The notes under the pieces: model-generated
Told to the model about the DNA's origin: nothing
The model's input: the letters and a program-made list of their open reading frames with translations, nothing else
Database searches by the model: none
Assembly: GCA_002409285.1 (NCBI GenBank)
Contig: DHUT01000095.1
Span: forward strand, 1 to 28,496
Direction: 5' to 3'
From: Firmicutes bacterium UBA5227
GTDB taxonomy: Bacteria > Bacillota > Clostridia > Tissierellales > Sedimentibacteraceae
Length of the DNA stretch: 28,496 nucleotides
Shown here: piece by piece, positions 15,732 through 24,023 of the stretch
How the letters are laid out: each line of letters starts with the position of its first letter
Numbering within the stretch: the first letter of the stretch is position 1
Position numbers and translations under genes: made by a program

Positions 15732-16607
15732 TTATCGCTGATTTCCGAAAAAGAATACCGAAAGCATCCCGGGTCCTGTATGTGAGCCCACAACCGGACC
15801 GATAGGCATAATAAATATATTTTTAACTTTAATTTCATTTTGTATCATTGTTTCTAACCTTTTAGCAGAATCCAGGCTGTCTCCATGTCCTATGAAAATT
15901 GTCTGTTCTTCAAGATTTATGCCTGATTCCTTCATATGGTTTATCATAGTATTGCACGCTTTGTTCAGACCTCGTATTTTTTCCATAACAGTTAATCCAC
16001 CGTTATTATCGACGATCAATAGGGGCTTTATCTGAAACATTGTTCCTGCAATCGCTGCTGTTTTTGACAGCCGTCCTCCCCTGTAAAGGTGATTTAAATC
16101 ATCCACTGTAAACCAGTGGCATATGTGAAGCTTTTCCTTTTCAACCCATTCTGCCAGTTTCTCAAGAGAATATCCGTGGATTTGTTTTTGTAATGCGTGA
16201 TATACCAGGTAGCCTAATCCGGTGGAGGCACAGAGAGTGTCAATGCAAAAGATTTTCCTGTCCGGATATTTGACCTTTAATTCTTCAATGGCAATTCTTG
16301 CAGACTGAATTGTACTGCTGAGTGCAGATGAAAAACAAAGATAAATAATGTCCAATCCATCCTGCAAATAAGGTTCAAGGTATTTTATGTAGGTATATGT
16401 GTTTATTTGTGCGGTGCTTGAAGTTTTTCCGTCTCTCAGTGTATCATAAAAATTTTTCAGAGACATTTCTCTGTAATCTGCGTAATGATTAAATTCCACA
16501 CCGTCCAATGTAACCGGCATTGGTATAACCTCAATACTTCCCGGTTCATATAGTCCAATATCTAAGTCGGATGTGGCGTCTGTTATAATTTTATAAGTAT
16601 TATCCAT
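15732..16607 (-). CDS. DegV family fatty-acid-binding protein
   Basis: A 291-residue DegV/FakB-type protein. These bind a fatty acid and, in Gram-positive bacteria, present it to the kinase FakA for phosphorylation. The N-terminal strand YKIITDATSDL, the TSSTAQI loop near residues 62-68, the CFSSALSST segment near 91, the RGGRLSK motif and the C-terminal PVVGSHTGPG are all family hallmarks. No membrane segment or signal peptide. AGAGGAG precedes the ATG on the minus strand. No FakA gene lies in the window, so a role in lipid uptake is from the family only. It is a single gene converging on the phosphorylase gene. Confidence 0.92.
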   Translation of the reverse strand: MDNTYKIITDATSDLDIGLYEPGSIEVIPMPVTLDGVEFNHYADYREMSLKNFYDTLRDGKTSSTAQINTYTYIKYLEPYLQDGLDIIYLCFSSALSSTIQSARIAIEELKVKYPDRKIFCIDTLCASTGLGYLVYHALQKQIHGYSLEKLAEWVEKEKLHICHWFTVDDLNHLYRGGRLSKTAAIAGTMFQIKPLLIVDNNGGLTVMEKIRGLNKACNTMINHMKESGINLEEQTIFIGHGDSLDSAKRLETMIQNEIKVKNIFIMPIGPVVGSHTGPGMLSVFFFGNQR

Positions 16608-16857
16608 GGGTTCTCCTCTGTAAAATTTATTCGCTAATTTGCTTTTTTATATTGCCTGCTTATAAAAGTTGTTACAAAAAAATTAACAGAATTTTGTATG
16701 AGAATTTTACCACATTTTTCGACATATGACCAGAGTGAAAATGAATTTTGAAAAAATATTTTAAAGACATATACGGTTAAAGAGGGACACGGCACATATT
16801 GTAGATGAATTTTACGATTTAATACGATTTGATATGCTGAATAAATTAATTTGTCTA
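16608..16857. other. Non-coding gap upstream of the SAM riboswitch promoter
   Basis: About 250 AT-rich bases between the divergent degV and met units. Neither strand has an open frame with a ribosome site, and I see no repeat or recognisable remnant. It should hold the degV promoter, which I could not place with confidence. Confidence 0.6.
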
Positions 16858-16887
16858 TTGACAATTGTATATTATTCGTTATATACT
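16858..16887 (+). promoter_or_regulatory. Sigma-A promoter of the met operon
   Basis: A perfect TTGACA and TATACT are separated by 18 bp. The predicted start is about 15 bases before the riboswitch aptamer. Confidence 0.8.
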
Positions 16888-16907
16888 GCATATTAATAAT
16901 TTAATAT

Positions 16908-17041
16908 ATTCATCAAGAGCGACGGAGGGACCTGGCCCTGTGAAATCCGGCAACCAATAATATATGGTGCTAATTCCAGCGGTATATACCGGCAGATGAG
17001 AATACATATAATGTCTTTCCCAACTCCGGGAAAGATTTTTT
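16908..17041 (+). promoter_or_regulatory. SAM-I (S-box) riboswitch
   Basis: The aptamer contains the core blocks of the SAM-I family in order: ATCAAGAG, then GGAGGGACCTGGCCCTGTGA, then ATCCGGCAACC, GGTGCTAATTCC and the closing GATGAG. P1 pairs the strand at 16908-16914 with the region at 16994-17003. A terminator hairpin follows at once. By family logic, S-adenosylmethionine binding favours termination, so the genes are expressed when SAM is low. This fits the methionine-forming genes downstream exactly. Confidence 0.96.
17014..17041 (+). terminator. Regulatory terminator of the SAM riboswitch
   Basis: An eight-bp perfect stem TCTTTCCC/GGGAAAGA with a six-base loop is followed by six T (17036-17041). 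It is the expression platform of the riboswitch. Confidence 0.93.
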
Positions 17042-17109
17042 GTATGAGCTGAAGAGAGCAGAAAAATTTGTGGACGAAACTGCGGCGGCAGGTCTTAAAG
17101 GAGGACTTA

Positions 17110-18009
17110 ATGAAAATAACTGACAAGTTTGTGGAGAAAAAGCCTTTAGTATCATTTGAAATATTTCCACCCAAGGCAGGCTATCCGGTGGATACCATAT
17201 ATGATTCAATTGACGAGCTATATAATCTGGAGCCGGATTTTATGAGCGTCACGTACGGAGCCGGGGGAAGTACCAGAGATAAGACGGTTGAAATATCTTC
17301 ATATATACAAAACAGGTGCAACTTAACATCCGTTGCCCATGTAACCTGTATATCTTCAACAAGAAATGAAATAAATAATATTTTAAATTCTTTAACAGAA
17401 AGCAATGTTCAGAATGTTTTAGCCTTAAGAGGCGACTATCCAAGAGATTTTTCAGCAGTCGCTGTTCCTGCAGACAGATTTAAAAATTCAGTTGAGCTTA
17501 TAGAGTATTTTAAAAAGAATTCAGATTTATGCGTCGGAGCCGCCTGCTACCCTGAAAAGCACCCGGATGCGAAAAACTTAGATGCCGATATTGATTTCCT
17601 CAGAAGGAAAGTGGACGCCGGTGCTGACTTTTTAGTGACGCAGATGTTTTTTGACAATGAAGTGTTTTATGATTTTTACGATAAAACACAAAACAAGGGC
17701 ATTGATTTGCCTATATTCACCGGAATTATGCCAATACTCAATAAGCATCAGGTAAATACCATTAAGAAGCTTACCGGAAATTCAATACCTGAAAAGTTAC
17801 AAAGACTGTTAGATAAATACGAAAATAATCCGGAAGCCCTGAGGGAGGCGGGGATGTCCTATGCAATTTCTCAGATAATTGATCTGTTGTCCTGGGGAAT
17901 TGACGGAATTCATATTTATACAATGAACAAACCCTCAACTGCAAGAAAGATTTTAGGCAGTATTTCTGCAATCAGGAGTGTGCTCACAAATGACAGTAAG
18001 GCATATTAA
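17110..18009 (+). CDS. metF: Methylenetetrahydrofolate reductase
   Basis: A 299-residue TIM-barrel flavoenzyme that reduces 5,10-methylene-THF to 5-methyl-THF, the methyl donor for methionine synthase. Motifs: SFEIFPPKAG (catalytic Glu), VTYGAGGSTRDKT, LRGDYPRD, GAACYPEKHPDA, VTQMFFDN, FTGIMP and GIHIYTMNKP, all in the usual order. An upstream TTG at 17068 would extend the frame through the leader; the ATG at 17110 follows AAAGGAGG by five bases and is the start. First gene behind the SAM-I riboswitch. Its stop overlaps the start of the next gene by 20 bp, indicating one polycistronic message. Many clostridial MetF enzymes use other electron donors than NADH; the donor is not visible here. 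Confidence 0.96.
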   Translation: MKITDKFVEKKPLVSFEIFPPKAGYPVDTIYDSIDELYNLEPDFMSVTYGAGGSTRDKTVEISSYIQNRCNLTSVAHVTCISSTRNEINNILNSLTESNVQNVLALRGDYPRDFSAVAVPADRFKNSVELIEYFKKNSDLCVGAACYPEKHPDAKNLDADIDFLRRKVDAGADFLVTQMFFDNEVFYDFYDKTQNKGIDLPIFTGIMPILNKHQVNTIKKLTGNSIPEKLQRLLDKYENNPEALREAGMSYAISQIIDLLSWGIDGIHIYTMNKPSTARKILGSISAIRSVLTNDSKAY

Positions 18010-18697
18010 AAGCGATTCAGTCAAAATAAATAAGGACGAGGCATTAAAATATTTAGGCTATAAAAACAGAAAGGCTGATGAAGCAACCGATAAATTGCTT
18101 AATGAGACAATAAGTGAGCTGCAGGAAATAAGTGAGTTGAAATATGTATATAGAATTTTTAATATTAAGAAGGAAAATAATAGTATTAGCTTTGATAACA
18201 TTATAAATATTAAATCAAAGGATATTGAAAGACTTTTTAAGGACTGTGAAAAATCCGCTGTCATGGCTGCAACTGTTGGATTTCAGGTGGAGAAAAGGAT
18301 TAAATATTACAGCATGACTAATTTATCTAAGGGTGTTGTATTTGATGCCTGCGCCGATGCTTTCATCGAAGCCCTCTGCGATTTAGCCGAGGATGAAATA
18401 AAGGAGCTTGCCGCAGAAGAAGGATGCGGAATTACTTTTAGATACAGTCCCGGTTATGGCGATGTGCCTGTTTCACATCAGGGAGAAATATTATCTGCTT
18501 TAAATGCACAAAAGCTTATAGGCTTAACGTCTTCGGATTCTTCCATATTGATTCCGAGAAAATCCGTTACAGCCTTTATAGGTTTTAGTAAAGCAGGCAT
18601 ATTAAATAAAACAAATAAAAAATCCTGCCTGGACTGCAATCTTTATGAGAGTTGCGGCTATGCTACAGAGGGAGATGGAAAATGCTTAACAAATTAA
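17990..18697 (+). CDS. Free-standing methionine synthase reactivation domain protein
   Basis: A 235-residue protein related to the C-terminal SAM-dependent activation domain of MetH. That domain re-methylates cobalamin that has been oxidised to Co(II). The hallmark is RYSPGYGDVPVSHQGEILS near residues 150-168, followed by the PRKSVTAFIGFSK segment. The protein ends with SCLDCNLYESCGY, a Cys-x-x-Cys-x5-Cys cluster that may bind a metal or Fe-S centre; such tails occur in clostridial relatives. GTG 17978 lies on the ribosome site, so ATG 17990, eleven bases behind AGGAG, was chosen. It overlaps metF at its start and metH at its end. metH in this window lacks the activation domain, so this gene most likely supplies it. 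Confidence 0.9.
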   Translation: MTVRHIKSDSVKINKDEALKYLGYKNRKADEATDKLLNETISELQEISELKYVYRIFNIKKENNSISFDNIINIKSKDIERLFKDCEKSAVMAATVGFQVEKRIKYYSMTNLSKGVVFDACADAFIEALCDLAEDEIKELAAEEGCGITFRYSPGYGDVPVSHQGEILSALNAQKLIGLTSSDSSILIPRKSVTAFIGFSKAGILNKTNKKSCLDCNLYESCGYATEGDGKCLTN

Positions 18698-21048
18698 AGG
18701 ATAAATTTCTGTTTTTTGACGGAGCAATGGGTACAATGCTCCAGAAGTCCGGTTTGAAGACCGGAGGGCTGCCTGAAGAATTAAACATAACAAATTATGA
18801 AACTATTTTAAGCATTCATAAAGAGTATTTAAATGCGGGTGCAGATATAATATCTGCAAATACATTTGGGGCTAACAGGTTGAAATTAAAGGAATCAGTA
18901 TATTCGGCCGAAGAAGTAATAAATGCCGCAGTAAAAACAGCAAAGCTTGCTGCAGATAGTTTCAAAAACAAATATGTTGCACTTGATATAGGACCGACGG
19001 GAGCTCTTCTTTACCCATTAGGCACACTAAGTTTTGAAGAAGCCTATGACATATTTAAAGAACAGGTAACAGCAGGTGTAGATGCCGGAGCGGATTTAAT
19101 TCTTATTGAAACCATGACGGACCTGTATGAATTAAAGGCGGCAGTTCTTGCAGCCAAAGAAAATTCAGATCTTCCCGTACTGTGCACTATGTCCTTCCAG
19201 GACAACGGACGTACATTCACAGGCACAGATGTTGCTTCATTTGTGGCAGTTGCTGAAGGACTGGGAGTGGACGTGCTGGGAGTTAACTGTTCCCTGGGAC
19301 CAAAACAGCTTCAACCCATAGTGGATGAGCTGCTGAAATTCAGCTCCATACCGGTGATGGTTCAGGCTAATGCAGGTCTTCCCAGGTATGAAAACAATGA
19401 AACCTATTATGATATAGCTCCTGAAGAATACAGCCATGAGATAGACATAATGGCGAAAAAAGGAGTGTCAATATTCGGGGGCTGCTGCGGGACCACACCT
19501 GAATATATAAACGATGTAATCAGCTCTTTAAATGAATTGAAACCACTGGAAACTACAAAGAAATGTTTTACAACTGCAGCTTCATCTTCAAAAACTGTCT
19601 TTTTAGGGGACGAAGTAAAAATTATCGGAGAGAGAATAAACCCAACAGGGAAGAAGAGGCTGAAGGAAGCCCTAAGAGAAAATGATTTTGACTATGTTAT
19701 AAAAGAAGCCATAGCACAACAGGAAACAGGTTCTGATATATTGGATATCAATGTGGGACTTCCTGGTATTGATGAAAAAGAAATAATGAAAAGAGTAATA
19801 ACAGAGGTGCAGAGCGTTGTTTCACTGCCGCTTCAAATTGACAGCTCCAATACCGCTGTCATTGAAGAAGCAGTCAGGATATATAACGGCAAGCCAATAA
19901 TAAATTCAGTAAACGGCAAAAAAGATGCAATGGAAAAGGTATTTCCCATTGTGAAAAAATATGGCGCACTGGTAGTGGCTCTCACCCTTGACGAGGATGG
20001 AATTCCAAAGACAGCAGAAAAAAGGCTTGAAATAGCCTCAAATATAATTGAAACTGCTAAGCTATATGGTATACCTGAAGAAAATATACTTGTAGACCCT
20101 CTTGTTCTGACAGCATCTGCAGAACAGGCAAATGTAATGGAAACCCTTAAGGCAATTCCCTTAATTAAAGGCAAATATAATGTAAGAATTGTTTTGGGGG
20201 CAAGCAATGTTTCCTTTGGACTGCCTAACAGGAAGCTGCTTAATACCACCTATCTTGCCATGGCATTGGGCTTTGGGCTGGATGTTCCAATTACAGATTC
20301 CACCAACGAAGCTTTGATGGATGTTGTCAGGTCTTTTAAGGTGCTGGCAAATCAGGACAAGGACAGCAGCAAATATATTGAAGCTTACAGCAGTGTGGTT
20401 TCTGAAAGGCCGGTAATGGCTTCAGAAGCTGATTTAAAGGATATAATTATAAAAGGATTAAAGGAAGAGGCAAAAAAAGCGTCCTTAAAGCTTCTTCAAC
20501 AGTATAACTCTATTGAAATAGTAAATGAGTTTCTCATACCTGCTCTGGATATAGTAGGAGAAAGATATGAAAAAGAGGAGATATTTCTGCCGCAACTCAT
20601 AAGAAGTGCCGAAACTTCCAAAGTAGTTTTTGAAACCATAAAGGAAAAATCATTAAAAGAGGGCAGCGAAATAATTGAAAGTAAAAAGATATTATTAGCT
20701 ACCGTAAAAGGTGACATTCACGATATAGGAAAAAACATAGTAAAGCTTATACTTGAAAATTATGGCTATAAAATTATTGATTTAGGCAAAGACGTGGATA
20801 TAGAAAAAATCGTTGAAACAGTTCAAAGAGAAAATATTGATTTAGTTGGCCTCAGTGCTTTAATGACTACTACAGTACAGAATATGGAATACACCATTCA
20901 GGCTCTAAAGGAAAAAATCCCCCATGTTAAAGTCATGGTGGGCGGGGCGGTTCTAACCCCCGGCTATGCGGGAAAAATCGGTGCCGACTACTACTCCAAA
21001 GACGCCAGAGGAGCAGTGGATATAGCAAAAAAAACATTTGGGGAATAA
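18682..21048 (+). CDS. metH: Cobalamin-dependent methionine synthase lacking the activation domain
   Basis: A 788-residue MetH that transfers the methyl group from methyl-THF to homocysteine via B12. Domains: homocysteine-binding barrel (about 1-290) starting FFDGAMGTML, with zinc ligands C203 and C268-C269 in GGCCGTT; pterin-binding barrel (about 315-570) with GERINPTGKK and DINVGLPG; cobalamin cap and binding domain (about 580-788) with DIHDIGKN (D678, H680, G683), the lower axial His. The protein ends directly behind the cobalamin domain. The SAM-binding activation domain of the 1,200-residue E. coli enzyme is encoded by the upstream gene instead. ATG 18682 follows GAGGGAG by seven bases; a longer TTG reading at 18652 has no site. 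Confidence 0.96.
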   Translation: MLNKLKDKFLFFDGAMGTMLQKSGLKTGGLPEELNITNYETILSIHKEYLNAGADIISANTFGANRLKLKESVYSAEEVINAAVKTAKLAADSFKNKYVALDIGPTGALLYPLGTLSFEEAYDIFKEQVTAGVDAGADLILIETMTDLYELKAAVLAAKENSDLPVLCTMSFQDNGRTFTGTDVASFVAVAEGLGVDVLGVNCSLGPKQLQPIVDELLKFSSIPVMVQANAGLPRYENNETYYDIAPEEYSHEIDIMAKKGVSIFGGCCGTTPEYINDVISSLNELKPLETTKKCFTTAASSSKTVFLGDEVKIIGERINPTGKKRLKEALRENDFDYVIKEAIAQQETGSDILDINVGLPGIDEKEIMKRVITEVQSVVSLPLQIDSSNTAVIEEAVRIYNGKPIINSVNGKKDAMEKVFPIVKKYGALVVALTLDEDGIPKTAEKRLEIASNIIETAKLYGIPEENILVDPLVLTASAEQANVMETLKAIPLIKGKYNVRIVLGASNVSFGLPNRKLLNTTYLAMALGFGLDVPITDSTNEALMDVVRSFKVLANQDKDSSKYIEAYSSVVSERPVMASEADLKDIIIKGLKEEAKKASLKLLQQYNSIEIVNEFLIPALDIVGERYEKEEIFLPQLIRSAETSKVVFETIKEKSLKEGSEIIESKKILLATVKGDIHDIGKNIVKLILENYGYKIIDLGKDVDIEKIVETVQRENIDLVGLSALMTTTVQNMEYTIQALKEKIPHVKVMVGGAVLTPGYAGKIGADYYSKDARGAVDIAKKTFGE

Positions 21049-21065
21049 AGAAAACTTTTTAGGGA

Positions 21066-21108
21066 AACGGGGGTGCATCCAAATCGAAAGGCATCCTCGT
21101 TCATTTAT
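21066..21108. terminator. Terminator between metH and the CLC gene
   Basis: An 11-bp stem (21066-21076 with 21091-21101, two G-T pairs) with a 14-base loop, followed by CATTTATTTTG. It lies between convergent genes and ends the met operon. Confidence 0.75.
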
Positions 21109-22361
21109 TTTGCATTTATATTGATAAATTCTGCTTTTAATTTTGAATATACTATTTTCTGGCTGCTGTAAAGACCGTAGTAGCCTGAAAGCATGTAGCT
21201 GACACTGCAGGCTATGGCAAACATCAGAAGACCGTCGATTCCAAACAATTCAATACTGAGTATAATTGAAGCTACAGGAGCATTTACAACTCCGCAAAAT
21301 AGAGATACAAGTCCAATTGCGGCGGAAAACCCTTGATTTAAACCTAAAAGCCCGCCTGCAAGACAGCCGAAGGTTGAGCCTATGAAAAATGTAGGAACAA
21401 TTTCTCCGCCTTTAAACCCTGCTCCTATTGTTATTGCGGTGAAAATTATTTTCAAAATAAATGCTTCAGGCTTCACATTGCCGTTCATGGCATTTTCGAT
21501 TATGTTCATTCCTGCACCGTTATAATCTCCTGTGCCTACAAACAGTGTAAGTATTACAATTATCAAGCCTCCCGTAAGGCCTTGAATGTATTGATTTTTA
21601 AACTTATGTTCCATATAATGTTCTGTCTTATGCATTGTTACACAGAATATGATGCTTAATGCAGCTGACAGTGCAGCAAGAATGGCTGTGGCTCCAATGG
21701 ATCGGAATGAAAGCTCCGGTATGTAGCTTAAAGTGTAATGTACCGGTTTTAACCCAAAGTGTAGTGAAACACCATAGGCAACCAGAGATGAAATCAGGCA
21801 TGGAAAAAGACTTGAATAGTAAATTACACCAATGCTTATAACCTCCATAGCAAATAGTGTTGCAGTCAGAGGTGTACCGAACAAAGCAGAAAAAACTCCG
21901 CTCATGCCACAAAGCACTATCAGGTGCATATCCTTTTCATCAAGGTGAAACAATTTGCCGACATAGGACCCAATGCTGCCTCCAAGCTGCAGCGCAGCGC
22001 CTTCTCTTCCCGCAGAGCCACCCAATAAGTGAGTTATCACAGTGCTTATGAAAATCAAAGGAGCTAATTTTATTGGAACATTGTCATCTGTACGGATAGA
22101 ATTTATTATTTGATTGGTGCCCGTAGAATCATTCATATTAAACATTTTATACAGTGCGGCTATAGCAATTCCACCGGCAGGCAGAAGGTATAGAATCCAG
22201 CTGTTTAGCAGTCTGAATTCTGTGGCTCTTTCAACACTTATATGAAATATGGTTCCGGTTATTCCTCCTATAAGGCCTGTAATACCTGCAAAAAATATCC
22301 ATCTGAAAAATGTTATTATATAATTTTTTGCAGAATAATATTTTCTCTTTAATAATTCCAA
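21105..22361 (-). CDS. CLC-family anion channel/transporter, possibly fluoride type
   Basis: A 418-residue CLC membrane protein with about ten or more helices and no C-terminal CBS domains. Visible motifs are GGSAGREGAAL (gating Glu E120), GMSGVFSALFGTPLTATLFAMEV, and GAGFKGGEIVPTFFIG. At the first selectivity site, where chloride CLCs have GSGIP, this protein has GTNQI (81-85), and the GREGP motif reads GREGA. Both changes are like those of the fluoride/proton CLC-F branch; the assignment is inference. It starts at TTG, seven bases behind AGGAAG; no ATG fits. It has its own sigma-A promoter. No fluoride riboswitch is seen in its 5' region. Confidence 0.88.
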   Translation of the reverse strand: MELLKRKYYSAKNYIITFFRWIFFAGITGLIGGITGTIFHISVERATEFRLLNSWILYLLPAGGIAIAALYKMFNMNDSTGTNQIINSIRTDDNVPIKLAPLIFISTVITHLLGGSAGREGAALQLGGSIGSYVGKLFHLDEKDMHLIVLCGMSGVFSALFGTPLTATLFAMEVISIGVIYYSSLFPCLISSLVAYGVSLHFGLKPVHYTLSYIPELSFRSIGATAILAALSAALSIIFCVTMHKTEHYMEHKFKNQYIQGLTGGLIIVILTLFVGTGDYNGAGMNIIENAMNGNVKPEAFILKIIFTAITIGAGFKGGEIVPTFFIGSTFGCLAGGLLGLNQGFSAAIGLVSLFCGVVNAPVASIILSIELFGIDGLLMFAIACSVSYMLSGYYGLYSSQKIVYSKLKAEFININAK

Positions 22362-22397
22362 ATTAACACTTCCTGTTCAATTAATATGCCGTTGATA

Positions 22398-22425
22398 ATT
22401 GTACCACTTATATCGGCTTTGTCAA
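22398..22425 (-). promoter_or_regulatory. Sigma-A promoter of the CLC gene
   Basis: On the minus strand a perfect TTGACA and TACAAT are separated by 16 bp, about 35 bp before the TTG start. Confidence 0.75.
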
Positions 22426-22440
22426 ATATAATTGTATTAA

Positions 22441-22626
22441 AAGGATATACTCGAAACCGACGGATTTGATGTAGGAGCGGTCTGTTCATTCATAGGAGAA
22501 CATTCATTTTCCGGAATACTTGCAAAGGAAATACCGGATAAAGATGACTTAACTCTTGTAGAAGGCTTTGCAAAGCAAATTTCACATAAACTTAAAGACA
22601 GAAAAGAACCGGAATTGTTTTTATAA
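22441..22626 (+). pseudogene. C-terminal remnant of a flavodoxin/ferredoxin (EFR1-like) gene
   Basis: A 61-codon open stretch with no start codon, opening directly behind a stop (22438-22440) and ending at TAA 22624. It reads GFDVGAVCSFIGEHSFS, then AKEIPDKDDLTLVEGFAKQI, which resembles the end of the flavodoxin part of EFR1-family ferrodoxin proteins (a GF-x-VV-A-A-x-F-x-GEHS run, then an RPD-x-x-DL-x-x-A-x-x-F region). The FMN-binding N-terminus and the ferredoxin Cys clusters are missing. It has no ribosome site of its own. It is taken to be a decayed or truncated gene and is the only recognisable content of the 356-bp gap. Confidence 0.65.
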
Positions 22627-22717
22627 ATTTCTAATCATTTTCTAATAATTTCCTAAATCTTAATTAACTTTTAACAGGTATATTAATAACATAGAAAAAA
22701 TATTTCAGGAGGCGGAA

Positions 22718-23212
22718 ATGAAAGTAACATTGGAGCAAATTGATGAACTGAGAAGCAGAGTCAATGTGAGCTATGAGGAAGCAAAACGTACATTGGAAAA
22801 AAACGATGGTGATTTAATTAAGTCAATAATTGAGCTTGAAAATAAAAAGAAGAATAAGAATAGCAGAAACACTAATTTTACAAGCTTTACAAACAGATTG
22901 CTGGCATTGAAAATGTCCGTTAAGGACAAAGAAGGAAAGACCATGATGGATATACCCTTGGTGATTGTATTATTTGCATTTTTAATGTCATTCTGGACGG
23001 TAATAATATTGTTGGCGTTGGCTGTTTTTACATCCTGCAAGATTAAAATATACAGAGATAAAAATTCAATTAATGTTAGCAATCTGAAGAAAAACATGAA
23101 GGAAACAGTTGAAAAAATAAAGGTTAAATCAGAAAAAATCATTGATGTGGACACAGAAGACTTTCCTGAGGATAAAGATGATTCTGAAGAAAGTGAAATA
23201 ATCATTGAATAA
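22718..23212 (+). CDS. UBA-like/DUF4342 membrane protein
   Basis: A 164-residue protein. Residues 1-40 (VTLEQIDELRSRVNVSYEEAKRTLE pattern) form a UBA-like three-helix fold as found in Ts and NAC proteins. Residues about 60-110 match the DUF4342 region, with a hydrophobic segment (IPLVIVLFAFLMSFWTVIILLALAVF) that can cross the membrane. The tail from 125 on is charged and ends in an acidic run DFPEDKDDSEESEIIIE. Function unknown. AGGAGG precedes the ATG by seven bases. It stands alone between the remnant and a strong hairpin, upstream of the two-component genes. Confidence 0.85.
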   Translation: MKVTLEQIDELRSRVNVSYEEAKRTLEKNDGDLIKSIIELENKKKNKNSRNTNFTSFTNRLLALKMSVKDKEGKTMMDIPLVIVLFAFLMSFWTVIILLALAVFTSCKIKIYRDKNSINVSNLKKNMKETVEKIKVKSEKIIDVDTEDFPEDKDDSEESEIIIE

Positions 23213-23214
23213 GT

Positions 23215-23257
23215 TTAATAATAAATATCAGGTCATTGACCTGATATTTATTATTAA
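23215..23257. terminator. Perfect 21-bp palindromic hairpin behind the DUF4342 gene
   Basis: Arms 23215-23235 and 23237-23257 are perfect inverted copies around a single central T, so the loop must be formed by opening the inner pairs. The 3' arm is TATTTATTATT-like, so part of the T tract lies in the stem. Likely a terminator. Confidence 0.75.
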
Positions 23258-23285
23258 GGAAATTTAGAAATTAATCACATAAAAA

Positions 23286-23314
23286 TTGATATTAAGATTA
23301 AATAATAGTATAAT
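23286..23314 (+). promoter_or_regulatory. Sigma-A promoter of the two-component operon
   Basis: TTGATA and a perfect TATAAT are separated by 17 bp, 22 bp before the response regulator start. Confidence 0.75.
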
Positions 23315-23336
23315 GGTTAAAAAATGTGAGGCTTTT

Positions 23337-24023
23337 ATGAATAAAAAGAAAATTTTAATAGTTGAAGACGAACAGAAAATAGCCAGGTTTCTGGAGCTTG
23401 AATTAAAATATGAGGGATATGATGTAGTTATCGCAAATGACGGAAGGGACGGCTTAGAAAAAGGAAGGCAGGAGGACATTGATTTGATTATCCTTGACCT
23501 GATGCTTCCGGGATTAAGCGGAATTGAAGTTTGCAGGAGGCTGAGACAGACTTCGGAGGTTCCCATAATCATGCTTACTGCCAAGGATGATATTTCCGAT
23601 AAAGTAACAGGACTTGATATAGGGGCAGATGATTATATGACAAAGCCCTTTGCTGTTGAGGAGCTTCTTGCCAGAATCAGGGTTTTGCTTAAAAGAATCA
23701 ACAGCAATAAGGAAAAATCAGATTCCAAGTCTTTGGAGATAGGTAAATTGAAGCTTTGCAAGAACAATTACAAGGTAGAGTACGATGGAGAAAATGTTGA
23801 TTTAACAAAAAAAGAATTTGAACTGCTTGAATTTATGATGGTGAATAAAAACATTGTGCTCACCAGAGATAAAATTCTTGATAAGGTTTGGGGTTATGAT
23901 TATTTTGGAGATACGAATATAATCGACGTGTATATCAGGTATCTGAGAAGCAAAATTGATCAGAAATATAATGTAAATCTAATTGAAACCGTAAGAGGCG
24001 TAGGGTATATAATTCGTGAATAA
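23337..24023 (+). CDS. OmpR-family response regulator
   Basis: A 228-residue regulator. The receiver domain (1-120) has KILIVEDEQ, the phosphorylation site D54 in IILDLMLPG, T81 and K103 in MTKPF. The C-terminal winged helix (about 130-225) has TKKEFELLEFM and the YIRYLRSKID recognition-helix region, ending ETVRGVGYIIRE. It therefore binds DNA. A longer start at 23286 overlaps the promoter; ATG 23337, behind GTGAGG, is preferred. Its stop overlaps the kinase start by eight bases. The target genes and the signal are not evident. Confidence 0.95.
   Translation: MNKKKILIVEDEQKIARFLELELKYEGYDVVIANDGRDGLEKGRQEDIDLIILDLMLPGLSGIEVCRRLRQTSEVPIIMLTAKDDISDKVTGLDIGADDYMTKPFAVEELLARIRVLLKRINSNKEKSDSKSLEIGKLKLCKNNYKVEYDGENVDLTKKEFELLEFMMVNKNIVLTRDKILDKVWGYDYFGDTNIIDVYIRYLRSKIDQKYNVNLIETVRGVGYIIRE

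Noticed and set aside
16634..17209. Three minus-strand open frames across the met leader
   Set aside because: They run through the SAM riboswitch and its promoter, start without ribosome sites and show no family motif.
22362..22440. Fluoride riboswitch upstream of the CLC gene
   Set aside because: The minus-strand leader has no match to the conserved core of that riboswitch, and is only about 35 bp long behind a good promoter.
22771..23205. 144-codon open frame opposite the DUF4342 gene
   Set aside because: It mirrors the coding strand of a gene with a strong ribosome site; its own composition is Ser/Leu-rich and it has no ribosome site.
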